Shown piece by piece: positions 1 to 7,231 of a DNA stretch of 18,260 nucleotides. This DNA comes from DATJUF01 sp035524095. Its GTDB lineage: Bacteria > Desulfobacterota > Binatia > Binatales > Binataceae. The stretch spans positions 1 through 18,260 of the forward strand of contig DATKPK010000152.1 of NCBI GenBank assembly GCA_035524095.1, written 5' to 3'. Below the pieces are notes generated by a model, which was not told the origin of the DNA, searched no databases, and was given only the letters and a program-made list of their open reading frames with translations. Both the position numbers and the translations under genes were made by a program. Position 1 is the first letter of the stretch. Every line of letters starts with the position of its first letter.

Positions 1-2
1 GG

Positions 3-122
3 CTCCGCCTGCACAATCGCTACTTCGCCTCGCTCGCCGAGGTCAGCGGCACTGTCGAGACGTTGTTCGCTCAATGGCGGCGTGGAAACGAAACACTGCG
101 ACGGCTATGCGCAATTACTTAA
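3..122 (+). CDS. IS630-family transposase, C-terminal fragment
   Basis: The reading frame is open from the window edge and stops with TAA at 120-122, giving about 39 residues. The tail contains LHNRYFASLAEV and ends in LRRLCAIT, which matches the C-terminal tail typical of IS630/Tc1-mariner type DDE transposases. The catalytic domain would lie off the left edge, so it cannot be said whether the gene is intact. It runs convergently toward the E1 beta gene, with 52 bp between the two stop codons. No terminal inverted repeat can be assigned because only one end of the element is present. The identification rests on a short tail. Confidence 0.65.
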   Translation, partial: LRLHNRYFASLAEVSGTVETLFAQWRRGNETLRRLCAIT

Positions 123-174
123 GTCGCTGTGTATAAATGGACCACCAGACGGAGTCGCGTGTCCGTCCGCAAAA

Positions 175-1167
175 TCAACATATCGTTGCCCGAATGGCAT
201 CCTTGATCCGCTCACGACTCGGTAGAAAAGCTGTTTCAAGCGGTTTCGAATAGGGGACTGGGGAATCGAATCCACACACCCTCTGGATCGGTGCCCGAAT
301 CAACCCGAACAGCTGTTCGGATATGCGAGCGGAGATCTCGGCGCCGACACCGAAACTGCGGACTGCCTCGTGTACTATTACTACACGACCCGTCTTACGC
401 ACGGAGGTAGTTATCGTCCGCATGTCCATGGGCGAGATCGTGCGCAAATCGACAACTTCGACGCGAATGCCTTCTTGGGCCAAAGCGTCGGCCGCCGCCA
501 GACAATCACCCACCTGGCGCCCGTAGCACACTGCGGTAACATCAGCCCCCTCACGGACGATGTTCGCTTTGCCCAAGGGAATGCGATGGCCCGGCTCGGG
601 CAGCAATCCCTGTGAGCGCAACAAGCCGAGAGGCTCGATGAAAATGCAGGGATCATCATCAAATATACACGATGTCAGGAGGCCGTACGCATCCGTCGGA
701 TTGGACGGAACAACGACCTTGAGGCCGGCAGTGTGCGCAAACCAAGCCTCCAACATATCCGAATGCTGACCACCGATGCCGAAGCCCGCACCAGTCGCGG
801 TTCGGATCGTAATCGGAACGTGCGTCTGACCTCCCGACATGTAACGCAACTTTGCGGCGTGATTGACAATCATGTCCATTGCCACGGTTGTGAAATTCAT
901 CAACATAATTTCCACCACTGGACGAAAGCCGACGATTGATGCGCCAATCGCGGCCCCGATAATCGCCTGCTCCGATATGGGTGTGGAGCGCACCCTGCTC
1001 GTACCGAATTGCGTCGATAGACCTTTGCTCACCCCGAACACACCGCCGCCCTCTCGATCAGCGAAGTCCTCGCCGAAGGCGATCACCTTCTCGTCAGCGG
1101 CCAGCGCATCATGCAGCGCGCGGTTCAACGCCGCGACCAGAGTGACGGGCTTGTTCTCGGGCATCAT
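175..1167 (-). CDS. 2-oxoacid dehydrogenase E1 component, beta subunit
   Basis: This is the 330-residue beta subunit of a heterotetrameric thiamine-diphosphate E1 enzyme (pyruvate, acetoin or branched-chain 2-oxoacid type). Such enzymes decarboxylate a 2-oxoacid and pass the acyl group to a lipoyl E2. Visible marks are FGEDFADREGGGVFGVSKGL (residues 31-50), the PISEQ segment with Glu66 (the family's cofactor-activating Glu), and GGQHSD with His135. A C-terminal transketolase domain follows. The length is normal. The start is ATG at 1167, overlapping the alpha stop as ATGA, so translation is probably coupled. A second Met codon follows directly. The substrate cannot be read from sequence, and no E2 or E3 gene is in the window. 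Confidence 0.9.
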   Translation of the reverse strand: MMPENKPVTLVAALNRALHDALAADEKVIAFGEDFADREGGGVFGVSKGLSTQFGTSRVRSTPISEQAIIGAAIGASIVGFRPVVEIMLMNFTTVAMDMIVNHAAKLRYMSGGQTHVPITIRTATGAGFGIGGQHSDMLEAWFAHTAGLKVVVPSNPTDAYGLLTSCIFDDDPCIFIEPLGLLRSQGLLPEPGHRIPLGKANIVREGADVTAVCYGRQVGDCLAAADALAQEGIRVEVVDLRTISPMDMRTITTSVRKTGRVVIVHEAVRSFGVGAEISARISEQLFGLIRAPIQRVCGFDSPVPYSKPLETAFLPSRERIKDAIRATIC

Positions 1168-2144
1168 ACAGATCGCTCCGCGTAGATATCGGTCTCCAGT
1201 TCGACTAAATCCGGAAACGGCGACGCGATGGCAAACTGCTCGGCGTCGTCTATCTGCGCGGTGATCTCAGTCTCAATTCGAGCAAGAACGGCTTCGGTTG
1301 CCTTGCCGCTCGAAATCAACCATTGCCGAAAGGCCGGGACGGGATCCTTAGCCATCGCCGCCGCCCTCTCGCCAGCGCCCATATACGTATCCTGATCGCC
1401 AAACACATGTCCATAAAATCGAAATGTCATCGCCTCAATCAGCGTCGGGCCCTCACCGCGACGGGCTCGAGCGATTGCCGTCTGCGCCACCGCGTATACT
1501 TCCAGCGGATCATTCCCATCGACGCGAATCCCGGGCATTCGATAGGACGCCGCGCGATCCGCGACGCGATCCACCGCAGTCGCGTTCTCGAACTTTGTAT
1601 GCTCGCCGTAAAGATTGTTGGAGCAGACGAAAATTACGGGCAGTTTCCATATCGATGCCAAATTCAGCGACTCATGGAATGCCCCAATGTTGCTCGCGCC
1701 ATCTCCGAAGGCCGCTATTGTCACTCGTCCATCGCCGCCGATTTGCGAAGCGAGTGCCAAGCCGTTGGCGATCGGCATGCTGCTGCCAACGATCCCCGTG
1801 GTCACCATTACACCCGACTTCGGATGCGTGATATGCATGGGTCCGCCCTTGCCTTTGCATGTCCCGGTCACCTTGCCCAAAAGCTCAGCCCACAGCTCTC
1901 TCAGAGGCACCCCGCGCGCGAGGGAGTCGTGCAGTCCGCGATAGATCGTGCAAATGTAGTCGTCCGGCTGAAGCGCCGCAGATACGCCCGCGGGGATAGC
2001 CTCCTGCCCGCGCCACGAATAGTAGGGCATGGCAACTCGCCCTGCTTTGAGTAGGCTGCGGAACCGCTCATCATGCAGCTTGAGCAGGGTCATCGTTCTG
2101 AAAATGCCCTCTAGGACCAGCCAAGGGGGGGGGTCTTGGTTCAC
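1164..2144 (-). CDS. 2-oxoacid dehydrogenase E1 component, alpha subunit
   Basis: This 326-residue protein is the thiamine-diphosphate-binding alpha subunit and partner of the beta subunit downstream. The TPP motif is clear: GDG at 147-149 and NN at 176-177. Other family marks are YRGLHDSLARG (68-78), KGKGGPMHI (98-106) and the active-site loop FRFYGHVFGDQD (241-252). The start is GTG at 2144, preceded by the strong ribosome site AGGAGA seven bases upstream. The length is slightly short for the family (commonly 320-370), with a compact N-terminus. The gene is divergent from P450-1 and presumably shares a control region with it. Acetoin-, pyruvate- or branched-chain-type activity cannot be separated by eye. 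Confidence 0.9.
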   Translation of the reverse strand: MNQDPPPWLVLEGIFRTMTLLKLHDERFRSLLKAGRVAMPYYSWRGQEAIPAGVSAALQPDDYICTIYRGLHDSLARGVPLRELWAELLGKVTGTCKGKGGPMHITHPKSGVMVTTGIVGSSMPIANGLALASQIGGDGRVTIAAFGDGASNIGAFHESLNLASIWKLPVIFVCSNNLYGEHTKFENATAVDRVADRAASYRMPGIRVDGNDPLEVYAVAQTAIARARRGEGPTLIEAMTFRFYGHVFGDQDTYMGAGERAAAMAKDPVPAFRQWLISSGKATEAVLARIETEITAQIDDAEQFAIASPFPDLVELETDIYAERSV

Positions 2145-2189
2145 CGCTGGATCTCCTCGCTAATGGCATCCTGCTTTCCGCAAGCCGCT

Positions 2190-2217
2190 ATGTTATAGTA
2201 ATTCGTCGGGTGGTCAA
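2190..2217 (-). promoter_or_regulatory. Candidate promoter of the E1 operon
   Basis: On the minus strand, TTGACC (2217-2212) is followed after 16 bp by TAACAT (2195-2190), a fair sigma-70 match, placing a start near 2183, about 40 bases before the GTG. The -35 box lies in GGTCAATTC (plus strand, 2212-2220), eight of nine bases like the right arm of the operator at 6034-6055. A degenerate left arm, TAATTCGTC, lies at 2199-2207 with the same 4-bp spacing. No transcription data are available. Confidence 0.35.
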
Positions 2218-2337
2218 TTCGGCACCGCCGCCCGATTCTGGATCGGATAGCGCGATTGTGTAGAACGCGCCCGATGGGCGTATCCCTTAACGGGAACTTG
2301 CGACGTATTATCAACGGTGCGATTAGTTATTGGCAAG

Positions 2338-2367
2338 TTGCGTCGTCGCGGGCATCATGACTATAAC
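2338..2367 (+). promoter_or_regulatory. Candidate promoter of P450-1
   Basis: TATAAC at 2362-2367 is a good -10 box. The -35 is weak: TTGCGT at 2338-2343 with an 18-bp spacer. The predicted start near 2374 falls just before the inverted repeat at 2384-2402, which fits a regulated promoter. The support is the -10 box and the context only. Confidence 0.25.
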
Positions 2368-2383
2368 TCGGAGAAGCGACCAG

Positions 2384-2402
2384 ATTGCAAGACCCTTGCA
2401 AT
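2384..2402. promoter_or_regulatory. Perfect 8-3-8 inverted repeat upstream of P450-1
   Basis: ATTGCAAG, the spacer ACC and CTTGCAAT form a perfect inverted repeat with 8-bp arms. It lies between the predicted -10 box (2362-2367) and the ribosome site (AGAGG, ending 2414) of the P450-1 gene. Size and place suit a TetR- or MarR-type operator that blocks transcription just past the start. It could also form a small hairpin in the leader mRNA. The two TTGCAA cores are 11 bp apart, about one helical turn. Confidence 0.5.
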
Positions 2403-2424
2403 GCAATGAAGAGGTGTGACGAAA

Positions 2425-3756
2425 GTGACGGCATCAACTAATCAGTCGAACGTCGAGCCTGCCTCGGTAACTCCGTTTCAGTATGACGCTGACCTTATGT
2501 TTGGGCATCCAGACGACACGATGGAGATCGACGCGTACGAGGATCCGGTTCGCGAGATAGCGGCCCGGTTGTTCGCGGCTGGTCCGGTGGCCCGCGGACA
2601 TGGCGTAGAGACTAAGACCGGGGCGGCGGCGGTTCGGTTCGCAGGCATTACCTTTCCGAACATCATGACCCCGCCGAGCTACTGCAAGAGCGAATGCTTT
2701 TGCGCGGTAAGCTGGGAGGCGGTTCGCAAGGTTTACATGAATCCAGGCGTGTTTTCATCCACCGTATTCGAAGAATCGGTGGGCGCCTTCTGGGGGCCAG
2801 CCCTTAGCCCGATGGATCCTCCCGAACACACGAAGTATCGCTCGATCATGCAACTCGGGTTTACGCCGAAACGAATAACTTCTTATGAGCAACGCATAAT
2901 AAATCCGGTGATCACGGATCGATTCAACGCGATCAAATTCAAGGGAAAGGCAGACCTGGTGCGTGAATTGAACGGCTTCTACCCGTTCGAGATTGTGGGT
3001 GCAATCGTTGGGTTCGATCCCTCAATCGTCGCGTTCGTGGGGGCGTGTTTTAATCGTATCTGGCACGCGAATGTAGATCCGGAGGGCGCGCACGCCGCCG
3101 GAAGTGCACTGAGGGGTTACTCAAAACAGCTCATCGACTCGCGACGGGGCCAGCCGTCGAAGGACGATCTCGTTTCGGCGATGATGGAAGCGGAGGTGGA
3201 CGGCAATAAGCTGCCTGAAGACCGTTTTGTAGCCATGATCAATCATTTCATGGCGGGGGGCATCGACACAACGTACGGTCAATCGGGGAATCTGGTCCAT
3301 AACCTGATGACTCACCCGGATCAGTTCGAGGCGTTGAAACAGGATCGCACGTTAATTCCGTTCGCCATCGAAGAGAGTCTGCGCTACGAGGGCATCGGCG
3401 GCCTTGTCTGTCGCCGTACGCTCGAGGACACGGATCTTTGTGGGACAGCTATTCCGAAAGGATCTGTAGTGTTCATCATGCATTGCGTGACAAATCGCGA
3501 CAGGTCGAGGTGGGAGGATCCGGACAGTTTTAACATTCGACGACCGCGACAACCGCATATTCAATTCGGCAATGGCCCGCATGCCTGCATTGGGCAGCAT
3601 CTTGCCCGCTTTATGCTTGCTCGATATGTAGAACATCTCATCGATGATTTGCCGAACTTGCGATGGGACCCGGCACTGGCTGCTCCTCCGAAGATCACAG
3701 GGTGGACCCAGAGGCATCCGCTCAGGCTACCCGTCGTGTGGGATCCCAAGGTGTAA
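2425..3756 (+). CDS. Cytochrome P450 monooxygenase (P450-1)
   Basis: This soluble bacterial heme-thiolate monooxygenase has 443 residues from GTG 2425. It should hydroxylate a hydrophobic substrate using electrons from a ferredoxin, none of which is encoded here. Signature segments, in order, are MDPPEHTKYR (helix C, near residue 130), AGGIDTT (277-283, I-helix acid-alcohol pair Asp281/Thr282), EESLR (ExxR, Glu317/Arg320) and FGNGPHACIG with heme-ligand Cys388. An N-terminal extension of about 30-40 residues makes it longer than the usual 400. Two GTG starts are possible. The one at 2416 has its ribosome site only one base away, whereas 2425 is 10 bases from AGAGG, so 2425 is preferred. The gene converges on the molybdoenzyme gene with 6 bp between stop codons. 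Confidence 0.92.
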   Translation: MTASTNQSNVEPASVTPFQYDADLMFGHPDDTMEIDAYEDPVREIAARLFAAGPVARGHGVETKTGAAAVRFAGITFPNIMTPPSYCKSECFCAVSWEAVRKVYMNPGVFSSTVFEESVGAFWGPALSPMDPPEHTKYRSIMQLGFTPKRITSYEQRIINPVITDRFNAIKFKGKADLVRELNGFYPFEIVGAIVGFDPSIVAFVGACFNRIWHANVDPEGAHAAGSALRGYSKQLIDSRRGQPSKDDLVSAMMEAEVDGNKLPEDRFVAMINHFMAGGIDTTYGQSGNLVHNLMTHPDQFEALKQDRTLIPFAIEESLRYEGIGGLVCRRTLEDTDLCGTAIPKGSVVFIMHCVTNRDRSRWEDPDSFNIRRPRQPHIQFGNGPHACIGQHLARFMLARYVEHLIDDLPNLRWDPALAAPPKITGWTQRHPLRLPVVWDPKV

Positions 3757-3762
3757 CTGGTA

Positions 3763-5949
3763 CTACGACGATAGGCTTTGAGGTGTCGGCGCGGCGCCAT
3801 TCGTGATACGACGCCGGACTGCAATCGGAATTGCCGACTGAAGCGGCATGAAGTTATAGGGCTGGAGGTCCTTATCGATCGAGACGAGATGGCCAACGAA
3901 TGCTCCGTTTTTTCCCTCTGGATCGGTCGTGGAGTCGACGGCGCCCCATCCGTGTGACATCGAAACCATGCCGCGTCGCAAGCCAGGGTCGCGCCGTACG
4001 GTGGCAATGACCATGCCGTGCTCTGAACTGATTTCCACTAAGTCGCCGTTTAAGAATCCGTTTTCCTCCATATCTTGCGGGTTCATGAAGGCAGGGTTGA
4101 CGGGGTATCGCAATCGAGTCTTCGATGCATTGCTGTAGGCACTATTCATCGATTCCAGCTGCCGTCGCGAGGTTAGTCTGAGCGGGAAAGCCGCATTGAT
4201 CGGGCGATCGTCCCTGAGTTTAGCGAGTTCCTCAGCAACGTCGGTGGGGCACAGATTCAGCCGTGAGCCATCATCGTCTTGCGCCGGTTGGATGAAGGCA
4301 TGATCGTGCAATAAAACGCCCTCGGGTCGAGCGATGAGCTGCTCGTATTTGAGTATGTTTTGGGAGCACATCCAGCGGACGAGGTCTTCGGTCTGGGGTT
4401 TCTCGTCCAAACTCAGTATTAACTCGGGAGCGACGATCTGCCTGTGTGAGGCGCCGAACGTGGGTTTTTTGATTGCGAGCGGACGACCCATTCTGCGCGC
4501 AAGCCCCCAAAAGAACTCCCAGTCGTCAATCACGCCTCCAGGACGATCGATGAAGGGGCGTGCCGCTTGCGCAAAGCTCACCGAGTAAAGCGCGTCGTAC
4601 ATGCCGCTGTAATCGAAACGTTCGTAAGGCAAGCTTGTTGCTATCGAGTAATGGGAAACGGCGGCCGTCTCGGTTGGGCGCGGATCGAGGGTTACCAACA
4701 AGGCCAGATCCTTGAAGGCGGCAAGCGTCCTCTTCGGATCACCGATGGCCTTCAACGGATTTCCCCCGACGACAATTAATGCCCGAATCTTGTCGTCGTC
4801 GCGCCCAATAATCTCTCGGGGAAGGAGCGCGGACGGATACTCCCCGAACATCGGTCCAATATCGACTGTTCGGCACTTTGGACCGAACTCCCAACTTCGA
4901 TGTGGGGGGAACACCTGCTCCTTGATCGGATGTCCACCGAATAGCGGGTGAACATTGCGCACAATGTCACCGGCACGGCGGTAGCCGCCGCATATGGCGT
5001 TAAGCGCCTCGAGTAAGTGCTCGGCAAGGTTCGAATCCGCCGCCATGTCGATGCCAGTGCCAGACGCGGCGGACTTCCGCTTTGCTGCGGCGAACATCTC
5101 CGCCGCCCGTTCAATCAGCGCGCGATCCACGCCCGTCCGCTCTGCGACATACGATGGCGTAAACCCAGCGATACCAGCGCGCAACTCATCAAGCGATTCT
5201 GTGAAGCGAGAACAAAATGCCGCGTCGTGCCATCCCTTATCGAGTACAAGATGGATCATGCCGGCGAACAGTGTCGCGTCTTCGCCGGGACGAATTTGCA
5301 GATGGATGTCCGCGCGTCGTGCGGTCTCGGTCTGCCTGGGATCCACCACGATGAGCTTGATTCCGCGGCTTTTCGCGTCCCGCAATGCCTTCTGAGGCGC
5401 ACTCATCGGGATGGTGCTGGACATGTGCGACACAGCAGAATTGACGCCGACTTCCATAATCACGTCAGCATCCAACGCGGAGTATTTGCCGGGCGCGAAA
5501 AAACCCATGCGTCCCATCGTGACCCACTTCGCCGATTGATCAAGGGTCATACTGGAGAAAATATACGGCGATCCAATCAAGTCAAACCACCCCTTCATTG
5601 CGGAATGGCATAACGAGTTATTGTTGGCTCCCGTACCGTAGTACATCGCAATAGCACCTGGGCCGTGGCGCAAAAGGAGTTCGGTCAATTTAACGTGTAT
5701 TTCGTCTAGCGCTTGCTCGACCCCAATGTCTTCCCAATTCCCATCGGCCGACCGACTTCGAGAACCGATGAGACGGTCCTCCCCATTATGAAGGTCCATG
5801 CTGGCTAAGCCCTTGACACAAAAGTAACCACGGGTGAGGGGATGGCTCGGGTCGCCGCGGATTCCGATGATTCTGTTACCCGACACCTCTACCCGCAACC
5901 CGCAGACCGAAGGGCAGTTACGACAATAGGTCGTGTGGATAGACGACAT
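3763..5949 (-). CDS. Molybdopterin oxidoreductase, DMSO-reductase superfamily, single subunit
   Basis: This 728-residue bis-pterin Mo/W enzyme resembles formate dehydrogenase FdhF and other cytoplasmic members. An N-terminal [4Fe-4S] site is formed by Cys9, Cys12, Cys16 and Cys44 (C-x2-C-x3-C-x27-C). The GTG-ANNN segment near 105 and VVDPRQTETARRAD (about 200-215) are typical cofactor-binding parts. The C-terminal molydopterin-binding barrel (about 587-710) begins PLRLTSRRQLESMNSAYS. There is no Tat signal, so it should be cytoplasmic. Aligned by eye with E. coli FdhF, the metal-ligand position (Sec140 there) falls on Asp137 in TLDQSAKW, not Cys or Sec; Ser139 is a nearby alternative. No electron-transfer subunit is adjacent. 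The start is ATG 5949 with a weak ribosome site. Substrate unknown; a non-redox role, as in acetylene hydratase of similar size, cannot be excluded. Confidence 0.88.
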   Translation of the reverse strand: MSSIHTTYCRNCPSVCGLRVEVSGNRIIGIRGDPSHPLTRGYFCVKGLASMDLHNGEDRLIGSRSRSADGNWEDIGVEQALDEIHVKLTELLLRHGPGAIAMYYGTGANNNSLCHSAMKGWFDLIGSPYIFSSMTLDQSAKWVTMGRMGFFAPGKYSALDADVIMEVGVNSAVSHMSSTIPMSAPQKALRDAKSRGIKLIVVDPRQTETARRADIHLQIRPGEDATLFAGMIHLVLDKGWHDAAFCSRFTESLDELRAGIAGFTPSYVAERTGVDRALIERAAEMFAAAKRKSAASGTGIDMAADSNLAEHLLEALNAICGGYRRAGDIVRNVHPLFGGHPIKEQVFPPHRSWEFGPKCRTVDIGPMFGEYPSALLPREIIGRDDDKIRALIVVGGNPLKAIGDPKRTLAAFKDLALLVTLDPRPTETAAVSHYSIATSLPYERFDYSGMYDALYSVSFAQAARPFIDRPGGVIDDWEFFWGLARRMGRPLAIKKPTFGASHRQIVAPELILSLDEKPQTEDLVRWMCSQNILKYEQLIARPEGVLLHDHAFIQPAQDDDGSRLNLCPTDVAEELAKLRDDRPINAAFPLRLTSRRQLESMNSAYSNASKTRLRYPVNPAFMNPQDMEENGFLNGDLVEISSEHGMVIATVRRDPGLRRGMVSMSHGWGAVDSTTDPEGKNGAFVGHLVSIDKDLQPYNFMPLQSAIPIAVRRRITNGAAPTPQSLSS

Positions 5950-6033
5950 TGCGAGCGCTTCACACGTTTCGTAGGGTTCGCGGCATTAGGCGGACGTCCC
6001 GCCCGCTCGGGCAGCTGCCTGAGCTCACGCACG

Positions 6034-6055
6034 CAATTGACCGAGGGGTCAATTG
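6034..6055. promoter_or_regulatory. Operator-like perfect 9-4-9 inverted repeat
   Basis: CAATTGACC (6034-6042), spacer GAGG, GGTCAATTG (6047-6055) is a perfect inverted repeat with 9-bp arms. Its right arm overlaps the predicted -10 box of the molybdoenzyme promoter (6057-6052), so a bound dimer would block RNA polymerase. The total length of 22 bp fits a homodimeric repressor of the TetR, GntR or MarR kind, but the sequence does not identify which. No regulator gene is in the window. Confidence 0.6.
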
Positions 6056-6080
6056 TCTGCCACGCAGGCATCCTGGTCAA
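6052..6080 (-). promoter_or_regulatory. Candidate promoter of the molybdoenzyme gene
   Basis: On the minus strand, TTGACC (6080-6075, five of six consensus) is followed after 17 bp by GACAAT (6057-6052, four of six). Transcription would begin near 6045, inside the inverted repeat, about 95 bases before the ATG at 5949. Ideal spacing and the overlap with a perfect palindrome support it. This is a by-eye prediction. Confidence 0.4.
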
Positions 6081-6324
6081 TATAATTCGACTGTAGATAA
6101 TCGGTGTGGGCCATGAGGCGGGGCACTTGTTAGTCCAACGCCGTTGGATATTTCGGATCCCGGCGCAGCCTCCGTTCGAGTGTGTCAAGAGCGATCAAAG
6201 GGGAATTTTCGAGCGATCGTCGCCCCACGGAATGGATCGAAAAATGTATCTCTGCTACGGTGCAGAATCACTCTAATCTCGGTGAGCGGTGCGATATGTA
6301 TCTGCGTATGTATGTAGGGACCAC

Positions 6325-7107
6325 GTGAGCGTTTACGAATCAGTCTTGTACGAGGTGGGTGACCGTGTGGCCACCATCACTCTCAACCGGCCGCAAGTGC
6401 TCAATGCCTTCGATGCACAGTTGCGTACCGACTTGATCGCGGCGATCAACGAGGCGGTCAATGATGACCGCGTTCGAGTCGCAATACTCACTGGTGCCGG
6501 ACGTGCATTTTCGGCTGGCGCCGATCTTCGCGAGGCGACGCCGCCGGAGTTTTTACCGCAATTTCAGCTCGACGATGAGTTTAAACCGGGATTGATGGCA
6601 ATCGCGCACTCTGCCAAACCGTTTATTAGCGCTGTAAACGGCGTCGCCTCCGGAGCGGCCGTTGGGTATGCGATGGCTTGCGACATGATGATGATGGCTG
6701 ATAATGCGCATCTTCATCTGGCGTTTGCATCGGTGGGTCTGGTTCCCGATGCAGGCACCACATGGCATCTCCTGCACCGGCTAGGGCCCAAGAAAGCATA
6801 CGAAATCGTGATCGGCGCCGAAAAAGTCTCAGCACAGCGCTGCCTGGAACTTGGGCTGACGAATCGAGTCGTGCCTGCGGATGGATTGTTAACTTCAGCG
6901 CACGCATGGGCTACGCAGTTATCGGAGAAAGCGCCGCTTGTCTTACGTTACGTAAAGGAATCGTTCCGTAAGGTTGCACGGATGAATTTGGCCGACGCCA
7001 TCTCCTACGAGGCCGCTCTACAGAATCGTCTCTTACGCAGCCAGGACGCACAGGAAGGCATCCGCGCTTTTCTCGAAAAGCGCAGGCCCAGATTTGTTGG
7101 AAAGTGA
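6325..7107 (+). CDS. Crotonase-fold enoyl-CoA isomerase/hydratase family protein (PaaG-like active site)
   Basis: This 260-residue protein has the whole crotonase fold, acting on an acyl-CoA thioester in the cytoplasm. Oxyanion-hole segments are GRAFSAGADL (59-68) and NGVASGAAVG (105-114). The two catalytic Glu residues of rat enoyl-CoA hydratase (Glu144, Glu164) align with Gly114 and Phe134. GLVPDAGTTW (138-147) carries Asp142 in the place used by PaaG-type isomerases and 4-chlorobenzoyl-CoA dehalogenase. A double-bond or ring isomerase is therefore likelier than a plain hydratase. The start chosen is GTG 6325, with AGGGA four bases upstream and an N-terminus of family length. GTG 6289 in the same frame would add 12 residues without a good ribosome site. 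The IS begins 10 bp after the stop codon and leaves the gene intact. Confidence 0.85.
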   Translation: MSVYESVLYEVGDRVATITLNRPQVLNAFDAQLRTDLIAAINEAVNDDRVRVAILTGAGRAFSAGADLREATPPEFLPQFQLDDEFKPGLMAIAHSAKPFISAVNGVASGAAVGYAMACDMMMMADNAHLHLAFASVGLVPDAGTTWHLLHRLGPKKAYEIVIGAEKVSAQRCLELGLTNRVVPADGLLTSAHAWATQLSEKAPLVLRYVKESFRKVARMNLADAISYEAALQNRLLRSQDAQEGIRAFLEKRRPRFVGK

Positions 7108-7117
7108 GGTGATCGCG

Positions 7118-7141
7118 CTAGCTACTTTCCGGCGCAAAAAT
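7118..7141 (+). repeat. Left terminal inverted repeat of the IS
   Basis: It begins CTAGCTACTTTCCGGCGC and ends in an A-run. It matches the reverse complement of 9156-9179 at all 24 positions, and similarity ends abruptly inside the element. Confidence 0.88.
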
Positions 7142-7231
7142 GACTTTGCGAAAGAGGCCGCGAGCGGTGGTCGAGCATGACAAATCGCCGGCCTTACGAC
7201 CGGGCAGGTATGAAGGGAGCGAGGTTGGGAG

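Larger units (their letters stand above)
5950..6324. other. Divergent regulatory region between molybdoenzyme and crotonase genes
   Basis: No coding frame here looks real. The region holds the perfect operator-like repeat at 6034-6055, a minus-strand promoter at 6052-6080 and a perfect TATAAT at 6081-6086 on the plus strand (no good -35 at the right spacing). It also holds a 6-3-6 inverted repeat (TCCAAC, GCC, GTTGGA) at 6134-6148 and a direct repeat of GAGCGATC at 6189-6196 and 6211-6218, 22 bp apart. The density of symmetric elements suggests a regulated bidirectional promoter. Confidence 0.5.

Noticed and set aside
1323..2054. Open frame of 243 codons antisense to E1 alpha
   Set aside because: Arg/His-rich composition, no domain and full overlap with a gene carrying a clear TPP motif.
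3757..3762. Shared terminator between convergent P450-1 and molybdoenzyme genes
   Set aside because: Only 6 bp separate the stop codons, and I saw no clear hairpin with a T-run there.
6289..6324. Longer start (GTG 6289) for the crotonase gene
   Set aside because: The extra 12 residues are not family-like and there is no well-spaced ribosome site, whereas GTG 6325 has AGGGA four bases upstream.
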